Source: Rotaria macrura
Lineage: Eukaryota > Rotifera > Eurotatoria > Philodinida > Philodinidae
Direction of reading: 5' to 3'
NCBI GenBank assembly: GCA_900239685.1
Contig: OENT01000395.1
Coordinates: forward strand, 1-64,000
Length of the DNA stretch: 64,000 bases
Part shown: positions 50,601 through 61,100 of the stretch, piece by piece
Layout of the letters: every line of letters starts with the position of its first letter
How positions within the stretch are numbered: the first letter of the stretch is position 1
The notes under the pieces: generated by a model
Seen by the model: the letters and a program-made list of their open reading frames with translations, nothing else
Told to the model about the DNA's origin: nothing
The model's database searches: none
Program-made: the position numbers and the translations under genes

Positions 50601-52722
50601 AACAAACTTAGCGGTGATGTTCGATGTTCTATCGACTAAGCATAATTTGAACTCATTGACACCATTGTTCAATAAAGCTCTCACAGTTGAACATTTCATC
50701 ATAATCAGGAGGTTACACGGATTTTGCCCCAGTCCGAAAGTGATCTCAAACACCCCCAAAAAAAAATTCTGAGCAATGCACCGTCCTTCTCAACACCACG
50801 ATATTTAGCAATTAATTAAAAAAATTGATTTCTTTTTGCAGCTTTGATCTCACTTTCAGACTGGAGCAAAATTTCCTATGGTCAAAATTCGGGTCTCCCA
50901 AAGTCGTATCATATCTCTAGATAGATATATATTCCATTTTATTCGAAATATTCTGGATAAAATTTGCTTAAAATTCTTGTTCAGGAGAACGTTGATTTTT
51001 AGTAGTCGTAGATGTTAACGCGAACGAAATTACTGCGAATAATGATGATGAGATACGTCTTATTCTGAATACAAAAATATACAAGACAAAAGAAAATGAT
51101 GTACATGTTCGGGTTTGTAAAGTTCACAAAGATTTTTTCGTTTTGATTCATTCGACATGTTGATAGAATCAGACTTGTTTAACATCAAATTACATTACCG
51201 ATAAGGTTCTTCCGCTGTATGGAGTTTACAGCAATATTCCCCAGTTTACATTGAATGAGAATTTTATTAGAAGTTGCTGTTCTCAACTTAGAGTAACGAA
51301 TTTTTGGAGATTACATCTGGAACCGATGGGAAGGTTTAGATTTCTCATGTTCAATTCAAGTTTTTATTTTTCTTGAAAGATTTGTTCAGAGCTTACCTCA
51401 AATATAAATCAACTAAGGCTCTGAAAACGAGACAACTGTAATCCGTATATTCTTAAATTTTTACATGATCAAATTCTTTAGTTACTATATCGATTCTCTC
51501 ACTAAATCTTAAGTGTTGACAATAACATTAGCAATATAAATTGCTAGATATTTTTATTTCTTCACCTATTGGAACATAGTCTGTCTATTTAGCGTCATTG
51601 CAAATGTTAGATCGATCCACCAGACATAAATAATAGAACGATTCTTTGTAAAATCTCATTGGGTCAGAAAATTCCGAGACAACTTAGATGTCTTAAGATT
51701 ATGTACTCACAGAGCCTCTAAACGATTAGAGATCAAGTTCAGCATGATTTGTTCCGTTTAAATTGTAAAAAGCGTGCAATATAGTACAATCAAAAGCATA
51801 CACAACTACAAAAAATCCACGTATATCTCTGCGCTATGTCATCACATGAAGTACTATGACAGTCAATCATTATTTTCAAGAAATAAATTTTCATTTTTAA
51901 TGATCTTTATGAGAGAAAGTTACATACGAATCTATGTGAAACCATGATTACGTTAATATTTATTTAAATTCATTTAAACTAACGTTTACAATCACTATTC
52001 TATTATATTGAACATTGATTCGAATTTCATCTTTATCAAATTTAAAATAATTTATTCACACTCTTCCCATTAAATTTATTGTGAGAATAGTATCTTTTTT
52101 TTTTTTACTTTCCTAGAGAGTTAAACTCACATCCACGTACATCTCTAGAGTCGAAACAATCACCTATGATTATAAATATGACATACAGAGTTCTAAAACA
52201 GTCGAGTCATTTATCACATGATTGCTGACCAGCCACTAAGAATCGTTCCTGTTCATTGTTCACCATACATCGACATAAGAGTTTTTTCATACTAAATTGA
52301 TATTTCAAGGACAAAAATATCACATAGAAACGACACATTGCACAAATATTTCATCGATGAAAAACATATTCTCTATGATCTAATCTTATGTTGTTTGCTT
52401 CTTGCATCATCATAATTTAGACATGCGCTGTACATTACTGAATCTATTTTAGTTGCGTTGTCTATGATGTGAACATCGAGTATTCTATAATAAGAGAGGT
52501 ATTGTATTGTCTTGTTTTTGTATTACAGATGAATCCTTTAATGGTAATCGATCGTCGGCAGCAACACATAGAACAACATCAGATTCAATTATTCACGTAA
52601 TCAACATATTATTGTGTTTTATAAATTTTCATATAATATATATATTTTTTTGCTTTTAGTCAAATCCTCTTGCAGTTGTAGTTGAAGAAGAGCCTCCGTT
52701 TGATTGGTTTTCGATCACGTGA
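47631..52722 (+). CDS. FOXJ2/3: Forkhead transcription factor FoxJ2/3
   Basis: The model is join(47631..48056, 48120..48194, 48250..48315, 48380..48556, 49943..50051, 50118..50264, 50317..50451, 52529..52596, 52660..52722), 421 residues; the human proteins have about 570-620. The forkhead DNA-binding domain runs from residue 97 ([14 protein letters not shown]) through [36 protein letters not shown] and DPGKGSYWAVD, followed by a basic RKRK. Subfamily is set by motifs outside the domain: N-terminal [11 protein letters not shown], and C-terminal [20 protein letters not shown] with INWNDID, and [13 protein letters not shown], all with counterparts in vertebrate FOXJ2/FOXJ3. The region before the forkhead is Ser/Thr/Gln-rich. 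All nine exons phase correctly. Introns 4 (1.4 kb) and 7 (2.1 kb) are large for this genome. AATAAA lies at 52987. It acts in the nucleus; targets are unknown. Confidence 0.93.
50722..50871. repeat. Imperfect inverted repeat in FoxJ2/3 intron 7
   Basis: TTTTGCCCCAGTCCGAAAG and following bases (50722-50750) recur inverted at 50843-50871 with about four mismatches, separated by some 90 bases that include a C5A9 run. The size and layout suggest a small MITE, but I find no convincing target duplication. Outside it, intron 7 shows nothing recognisable. Confidence 0.6.
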
Positions 52723-55400
52723 TGATGCTATAAAAAGTTCGATTGTATCTAGACGGAAATAGAAGAGTATACGTGATATTATCTTTTCTTTAATTATTTG
52801 TTTTTAAATTAATTTTTTTTCCGTCCAAAAATAAAACAAGTGTAAACATGCTTAAGAGTATGATGATCAACAACATTCCTTTCTTCTTCTTCTTCTTCTT
52901 CTTCTTTTTTTTATGTGTATACGTTTGTCTAACTAATGCAATAGCTTTTTTTGTGTTTATTGTACAAAAGAAAACTAACAAAAAAGAATAAAGACAGTAT
53001 GTTTCATATTTATCTTATTCATATTACGTTCCCTAAACTATGTTTGTGTTTGTATTGGGTTGATTTTCTTTTCTTTTCTTTTCAATGTACATTGATCAAC
53101 CGGTGTGTACTTATTATAATCATGTATCGTATTATGCAAAAGAAAAATTTCTTTCTACAGCACCATGCATATGTAGATTGTTTTGATCAAAATAAAAGCA
53201 AATAAAATTTTTTTTAAAACTATTTATTTTTTCTCCACTCATTGAATCGTTCGTACATTAAAAATAGCATGACGAGAATCATGTTTCTTTTTCCAAGCTT
53301 AATTATGTTCGATCATGACATTCAATATAACACAGACAAGTCTATTCTTTCACATGTACAAAAACACAGAATACAATATAGGGGCATATGATATGAATTC
53401 AGAGAACATGAACGAGATTTAGTATGAACTTGAGTAAAAGATTTTTATCCTCATTACTTTGAGTTATGATTGTCAATAACGAGACTCCTGTTGTTGTTCA
53501 TTATAGAAAGATAGTTTTACTATATCTATATCAGCAAAGCAGATCATTCCCTTCATATTACATAATCTTCGAGAAATTGAATAAATAAGAAGTTCATAAA
53601 TCATACGGAATGTATATTCATGTAGAAGCTGCTGTCTTATATCGATTTGTATCGGTAATATCCTATTGACATAGATTCTGTTAGAAATATTTGACCCCCG
53701 CTGTTGGTTTTACTAGCATATGTGATATATTCATTGGAAGGACAAGGACAGAGGAAAGAGCGAACAGAATGTATGGGTTATACTGACGTTGAAAAGGAAT
53801 TTCATACAATTAAACATTCATTTAAGATATTATTACAGAAAACTTAACCCCTTCCGAAACGAATGGTATATTGTTTTCTTTGAAAGAAAAAAACTAAGAA
53901 CGGTTCATAGATCATATATAAGCATGCCGATTTAAACCATTTTATTATTTATTTTTTCATAAAATACTAAGTATTATTGAAATACGTACTTAGAAAACTG
54001 GCTTCATTGAAATATAAGTTAAACTTATCGTAAAAATTTATAGTTAATTCAAGTCATTAGCATACGATGCATTTGTCTTCATTTAGACTTGTATATCGAC
54101 ATGGAAACAACGTGTGCTTAGCTCTGTACCGATCGTGAAACTCATAGTTTCAAAAATCGTAATCAAAAAAGAAATCTCTTGACTTGATCAATCTTCAGTT
54201 ACTTTCTATGTGTTGAAATGATTCTTTTTCAAATCATAAAAAACAAAATTAGATCATGTAAAAACAAGAGGATTGTAATATATCTGAGTCGTACATAATT
54301 CTGTTGTAAACCATGACATATTTTCCTTCAATCCATTATCATGTTTGTCAATATGGAATGAATTCCAATTAATTATGTTATTTTTAAATATATTCCTATC
54401 GTCTACAACCATACTACAATCAAATTTATATGTTCAATATATCCTTCGATGAAGCTATAATAGTTAATTGCTATCGTTCTTCTGGCTTCGAGATCACTCA
54501 GCATTTTTCTTTAATGAATCATTTGTCAAAGTTATCGTCAAATGTTTTTTTTTTAACGTTTTTAATTAACTTCATGAGACTATCAAATGAATTGTCCGCT
54601 TACAATAGATGACAACTAAGATAACAAAAAGACATCTTACAAACGTCATTTTAGTTTTTCCTTATCGAGAAAAGAGTAAGTCCAATGAATCAGCATGTAG
54701 AAGAGAAATCAAATAAGATTATGACTCAAGGTGACTAAAAAGAAACAGATAATGATCAACACAAAGTCTTCTTGATTAATCTGTTCACAATGGTAAAATT
54801 TGTTTTACATCTCGAGATCTTGGTATTTATTATATCTATTTTTTAATTCTACGCAGCTGTATGTAGCATAACACATAGTAGCATGTTTGACGTTTTGACT
54901 TGTAAATTAGTAATGAAATATTATTTCGAAGAGAACGAATAATAATCATGAAATATTTTTCTTCATACCGAACAACAGATTTTATTCGCCTTTTGTTACT
55001 TTTTCTTTTAAAGGACACCTACGTCGACGATTTTTTTCTTCTTCTAAAAGATCATAGATTTTGTAACTGAATAGACAAGTTGATAAAGATTATGAATAAA
55101 AAAAAATTTCTACGAATATTGCATTGAATTAATTGTTAGAAAACAATGCACTGGTTGAATAATAAAACAAATGTGAATTTATTTAAAGCAGTACTAAAGA
55201 ATATATTAATGAGAAGAGCATTAGTTTATTTATATGAAATTTAATACATTATTATATTTAATATAATTTATTAATTAGAATTTCGAATGAAAATGACTCA
55301 TTTATGGAGACATAGAGATTATATCTTTTTTTCTGTTTATTGAGAAAGATATTTTCAGATTTTGAGATGAACACAAACAAGATGAGACGTAATGAGTAAT
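52723..55400. other. FoxJ2/3 3' region and intergenic DNA, (TTC)n at 52881-52905
   Basis: A (TTC)n tract of about eight units lies in the probable 3' UTR. Beyond it, about 2.4 kb of AT-rich DNA shows only short unsupported frames (54430-54612, 54836-55018). Confidence 0.55.
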
Positions 55401-56036
55401 TTAGTGTGGAAAATGTACGTCGTGGTTAAGCATTTCATGATAGGTTTTCAAAAAGCAATCCTTGTCAGTTAGTTGTGCAGCAGCTTGAACATAGATTTTA
55501 TCAATCTAGTAATATAAGTTGTAGGCATTACAAAAAATTACAAATATGATATTTTATCCTCTACCTGTTCGATTGACATTGAGGAACAACTATTCGCGCA
55601 TTCGCATACAAGACCACAGCCTTCCGAAGCTTTCTTCTTACGCTAGAATAGACATTAACATTATAGTTAGATGTTAAAATATCGAAAAGCAAAAACAACA
55701 ACTCACAAGAAATGACGAATAGTCATCATAACATCTATAACAAGCTTCAAGACAAGCAAAATCATCGGGTAATTCAATGGATGAATCAGCTGATAATGTT
55801 CCAGATGATACTCCTGTATTTAACAAAGCGAATTGATGTTTTTCACTGTCCGTATCATGAACGTTTTTATTTTCAGTATTCATCAATTTCTTAACAATAT
55901 TTTGCATAACACGTTGTTTTTCATTTGTATGTAACATTCGATTTAGTTGGCGTTTATAAACTTTTGCATCATTATTGATTAAAGCCGCACTGACACCCAT
56001 GAGAACAAAGAATGAGATGAAGTATAAGTTAACCAT
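55401..56036 (-). CDS. Small secreted cysteine-rich protein
   Basis: The model is complement join(55401..55505, 55565..55642, 55707..56036), 170 residues. Residues 1-17 (MVNLYFISFFVLMGVSA) are a clear signal peptide. A basic, Gln/Asn-rich region follows, with dibasic KR near residue 28, and then a cysteine module: CLEACYRC at residues 94-101, CGLVCECANSC across exon 2, and one more Cys in the last exon, eight in all. The C-x3-C-x2-C then C-x3-C spacing loosely recalls eclosion-hormone-type peptides, but the later cysteines differ and I make no family call. Both introns are in phase 0 with good GT-AG sites (GTGAGT, GTAGAG). It could be a hormone precursor, venom-like peptide or extracellular structural protein; only secretion is well supported. 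Confidence 0.8.
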
Positions 56037-57458
56037 GTTGTATTTTTTCTAATCTAGATATTAGATTAAAAAAAATGACAATTAAACGTACACGATGAAG
56101 AAAAACATTCTAGCAAATTCGTACAGTAGCATACGATGATAGCTTTGACTAAAAATTTCTCAAATGAAAATAATCCATAGACAATAGATTTAATACGTAC
56201 AACATAATCGAGTAAATGAAAATTATTCTATTCATCTCGTCATTCAATTGGGCTATATCTAATTGCAAGAAAAATCTAACAAACTAGAGAATCATTTTTT
56301 TTTTATTGAACTATGAACTATCTTAGTATGTAGAAGTACTATTAAATATCATATATGTTGCCTGATATCTATTTGTTAATAGTTGGAAGCGAATGGTGAT
56401 TTGAGAAAAACATGAGACGGGTAATACAAAATCACATCAGACTTTTTACAGTTGTAAAGATGACATGATGATAAGTTTTGGTATTCAACTAGATGATAAA
56501 CTTACTATAAGAATAAATGCGATGAGAATAAAATTAGAATGAACTTTCAAAACGACAAACATGTCGTATTCTTTTTCTCTCATTTTTTTTATTATTAATG
56601 AGGATAGATTAGAAAAGAAAAGGATGGGATACTGATTCATTGAGATAAACAGAAAACAAATGATAGTGTGAAACAGAGTCAGACTTCATTTTCGTTAATG
56701 AAGTTTTAAAATCTTCTATACAAGATAGCAATGCTATCGATCAAACTCAAACGAATGGAATCGATAGAATAAAATACTTCACTTTAACATTGTCGTTTTC
56801 AAATAGTATCTCATGAGATTTTCCTTTCGTGAAACTTGAAGACTATTTCAAAATATGCATCAATCAATACTCAACAAGATTGTACGATAAGTTTTCATCG
56901 TGCACACATCGAAAAAGAAGAATTAGATTAAATAACATTGAAACACTGCAACATGTTCAAATTTTATAGTTGCTCTTTTTTTAAAGAATTTCATTCTTTA
57001 TTAATAGTCATATGATATCTATCATTGGAGTACGTTTTAGATGAGAAATAAATTTATTCTTACTCATGATATATGGTGAAATCCGTCTTGTCATGATCTT
57101 ATAGGACAAAGTAACATTATTTGTTGAAATCTAAGTCGAACATATGAGAAAATTACTTATTTTTGATATCTTACTCGAGTAGATAACTATGCCGAACTGG
57201 TGTGACATTTGAGGATAGTATATAATTGATTTTTCTTCAAATGACGAAAACCAAGAAGACAAAACTGTTAGATTTATATAAAGTTTTTTGTAGTATCCGG
57301 AAATAACTTTTACTGAACGATGTCTCAGTTGGAATGAAACGATGGTGGAACCAGCAACGAATATTGGTTTCGATAATAAAAAAAAAACATATCGTTTGAG
57401 AAATTCATTTATTCTACTGCTTCTGCTATATGTCTAACTTTTACAATATCCTCATCAC
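56037..57458. other. Intergenic, no gene seen
   Basis: About 1.4 kb of AT-rich sequence upstream of the secreted-protein gene and up to the fold-back element. It presumably contains that gene's promoter; I recognise no specific site. Confidence 0.55.
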
Positions 57459-57667
57459 TAGGGGTGTCAGTTTGCAAGGGAATGCAAAGCGTTCTTGTAG
57501 CGCTCCTTGCTATTTTTTAGCAGTTCGTTGGTAGTTCCCAAGAGACGTTTTCATGCATTTCGATGAAACGCAGAACAAAGTCTCTTGGGAACTACCAACG
57601 AACTGCCAAGAATAGCAAGGAACGCAACAAGAACGCTTTGCGTTCCCGTGCAAACTGACACCCCTAA
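57459..57667. mobile_element. Fold-back hAT-type MITE
   Basis: The 209-bp element is almost wholly palindromic. Arms 57459-57546 and 57580-57667 pair over about 88 bases with a handful of mismatches, leaving a loop of about 33 bases that itself has a short inverted repeat. The ends read TAGGGGTGTCAGTTTGC and GCAAACTGACACCCCTAA. Exact 8-bp duplications CTCATCAC flank it at 57451-57458 and 57668-57675. End sequence and duplication length indicate the hAT superfamily. It is non-coding and unrelated in sequence to the GGGAC family. Confidence 0.88.
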
Positions 57668-59377
57668 CTCATCACACTCGAAGTGAATACATTCAAGAAA
57701 AGTTACTACTTATATGGAACTCGGTAAATTTTCATTGAAAATAATAACTGCAATTTATTCTTATCGTTCATGACAATATTTAATAATTAAAAGCACAATA
57801 AAAGAATTCATCATTTCATCTCTTAAAAATTCTATTGTTGCAATGCATCAATCATGATTCGTGAATTATTCTTTTATAATTCTATATTGTTCAGATAACA
57901 AGATGTGTTGGAAATCAAGCCCATCAACCCATTAAAACTTTCAGTTACATTTCATGACTGATATTTCCAAGCCAAAGGAAGAGAAAAATGTTTTTTATAA
58001 TGAGATTCAAACTGGAAAATAAACGTATCACTATAGAATACCAAAGGTCGTATCGATTGTTGAAAAATATTCTATTGTTAATGATAGTTCACTAAATTCT
58101 TTGACGAAATTCTTTTCTCAAATAATTATATCTACTATTGTAATTCTGATATTGCGATTGTTTCTATTTGTTTTACTTCGATTTCCAATAATAATTTTCA
58201 ATCTACGGATGTATTATTCTCACAAATAAAAAATCCACAACATTTTTTCCGTTCAGCATATACGCGTCATAGATGAAAACATCTATTGTACTACATGTAT
58301 TATATTCAAGGAAATTTCATTTTAGAATTATTGTTTTAACTTAAAATCTGAGACCAACATACGATTATCCTTGTACAGTATATAAGAAATTGTGTAACTT
58401 GCTTCAGTATCAACGTTGTCGTTTAATATCAAATATACATGCAATAAGTCAGTCAGTTTGTTTCGTCTCAATGATATGATGCCATCCTTCATGTTCCATT
58501 TACGAAAACGTACTTCAGTAAACAATATACGTTGTAAATTCTGTCTACTTAGGATTAAATCAAAAACAGTTGATTTATAAACTAATTCAAATTTGAAATT
58601 CAAAATATAATGTGTGATTACTCTCTACAATTAAAACAATGTATTGAAGAAGTGCTGCAGAGACTTTGAAGGACATAAATCACACAAAACATTCGGAAAT
58701 AATTTAGCACATCAGTTTTTATTTTGTTCACGTAAAAACATAATTCCGTTGTTGAATTTTTTTCATCTATTATCATGCATCAACGTAGACATTATAACCA
58801 TCGAAGATTGCACATGATTTATACGAATTGAATATATCTATGAATTTCAGTTTAGATATAACAGGAAAAATCCGTTCTTTTTTGTCTTTCAACTGCAGGA
58901 TGTTATTTCAAATGAATTCAAGGCAGAAATAGAAAAATGCTGACAATGTACCAATATGGAAAAATGGATGAAACACTTTTTTGTATACGTGTGTACGTAT
59001 GGGTCAATAGAATACGATGGATTCTTTTTTGTTTGTCTACAAAAAAAGAAGTTTTATGTATGAAAAAAGACAATAAGAAAAAAAGACAAGAATGTTAACG
59101 AGAAGAAAGAGGTGTTCTTATAATTCAAAAGAAATTATGGCACATAAAAAAATGTAAATACTAAAGATTGACATTTTGTTTTTAAAACAGATCATACAAA
59201 AATAAAGACAAGATAAGTCACTTCAATGACAATTGCACAAGATATGCTTGTCCAAAAAAAAATTACTTGAAATGAAGTTTATAGTTGTAATAACCAAAAT
59301 AAAAATAGAGCCCATAAAATGATCAAAATTCTTCTCTCTTCACATACTCTTAAAATCACAAGCTAGCTTTTTTTTTC
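57668..59377. other. Intergenic, no gene supported
   Basis: About 1.7 kb. A 91-codon open frame at 58328-58603 (-) begins at TTG and has no motif or splice partner. The last few hundred bases probably hold the 3' UTR of the Pro/Met/Gln-rich gene. Confidence 0.5.
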
Positions 59378-61100
59378 TTATTGAGGAATAGCACAACATA
59401 CAATTGCTACTCGTCTACTACTGCCTGGAAGGGGTCCTATTTGTCCCATATTCATTGAAGAGTAGCCACCTGCTTGAGGAAAAGCAGCTGGTTGCGAGTA
59501 ACTACCGAATTGTGAGTAGGCAGCCGACGGGTAATTAGCGAAGGATGCTGGTGACAAATTGCCATACGATGATAGCGCAAAAGCACTAAAAGGTTGTTGT
59601 TGGGGCGTCACTCCATACGGCTGTAATGAATGAATGTTATTCAGTTGTGGTTGAAACTGAGAAAAACCACCGGATGCTCCAAAATTTTGTTGACCGTAAC
59701 TTGCAAGTCCATATTGATTAGATCCATTCGGTGAGCCGAACGGGTAAGCACCCATACCTTAGTAGAAAGAAAAATAAATAAAAGAATAGAATATGCTAGA
59801 TAAAATTTGAAATAATTAAATTGTTGTTACTTGAAAATCCAGCATATCCACCTAGTCCTTGAAATTGTGGTAAAGCTTGAGGAAAACCTGAATGTAATTG
59901 AAAGTCGATGTTATACTACTGTCGTATGTTAATGATTCGGATAGGTATGCATACCTGCATACGAGGACAATCCTTGAAAACCTCCCATTACACCGGATGG
60001 AAACATTGATGGTTGTTGCATTGCAGGAAGCTGAGGTGCACATAGCGGTTGTTGAGGTAAAAAAGGCATCAAAGGTGTAAATGGCATATGTTGAGGAACT
60101 AATGAAGACATTTGTAGAGGACATGCTAAAATAAAGGAATCATATAATACGAATTTTCATAAAATCATACTAAGTTAGAGTTTGCAATTCAAAAGTAGAT
60201 CCTTGGACTTTTAATAAAGGAGAAAATTATGCAGATTAACTTTTGTTGAGACGTGGTTGGTATAGTTTACTGACAATTCACCATAGGTTCAATTTATAGG
60301 CATGATAGAAAAAATGAGAGTGGCGCTCTATGATAAGTAATACGTTAGATTTAGTTGTATTATTGTTGTTGTTAGTGAACTTTATTTGTCAGTCTATTGA
60401 AAGATGCGCATTATTTGACAGTGAATCTTAATAAAAAAATCTTACGAATCATTGGTGAAGCAATCGGCATTTGATGCATGAATGATGAAGGCATTGGAGG
60501 AGGACAAGGAACAGAAGGTTGCATTTGGAGACCCGTCGCTGGTAATTGAATTGACATTAAGCAACAGTTTGATCCCATTTGAGGCATCGGAATATGTGGC
60601 ATCATCGGCGGTGGGGGTGCACATGACATTTGAGGCATCATTGGTGGCGCTGATGTGAATGGCATTTGTGGCATCATCATTGGTGACAGTAGTCCAAATG
60701 ACATTTGAGGCATCTGCTGCATTATTGGCGTTGATGCGAAAGGTATTTGTGGTGCACTGTATCCTGCTAAAGAATTTTGTTGAAGTAAGCGTTGGAATGC
60801 GCTTAAAGCATGATTGCATAGAAAAATTGTGCGCACTTTAGCCGCGCCGAATTCCACTGTAGGCATTGAATAGGGATTTATCAAATAGGAACTACCATAT
60901 GAAGCAAGACCAGTGAGAGGAGAACTAATGGATGATACAAATGGTTCATTGAAATCACTTATACCAAATGGATAATCTCCTCTGGTCGGTTGATAAGTTG
61001 GATCATAACTCTCCATCTCCCCATAACCGTAATAAGAATCACGACGACCGCCATAACTAGCGAGATCCAATCCTTTCATACGAGAATTACGAGCACCCAT
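59378..61100 (-). CDS. Low-complexity Pro/Met/Gln- and Tyr-Gly-rich protein
   Basis: The model is complement join(59378..59757, 59831..59887, 59955..60125, 60446..61100), 420 residues. I recognise no family. The N-terminus is Tyr/Gly/Arg-rich (GGRRDSYYGYGEMESYDP). The centre is Pro/Met-rich, with many repeats of the type MMPQMPF and APPPPMMPHIPMPQMG. The C-terminus is Gln/Ser/Tyr-rich. A short motif GL-[ASG]-[SG]-Y-[GA] recurs about six times through the length (LASYGG, LASYGS, LSSYAG, LGGYAG, LASYGQ, LSSYGN). No signal peptide or membrane segment is seen. Three introns all split a codon after its first base, and phases agree throughout. A TATA-rich run at 61109-61129 lies just before the ATG. 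The composition suggests a disordered, prion-like or structural protein; this is inference. Confidence 0.82.

Noticed and set aside
58328-58603. 91-codon open frame on the minus strand
   Set aside because: It begins at TTG, has no motif and no flanking exon; evidence is too weak for a gene.
59852-60819. Ser/Thr/Asn-rich minus-strand frames at 59852-60124 and 60442-60819
   Set aside because: They are out-of-frame shadows of the Pro/Met-rich gene exons.
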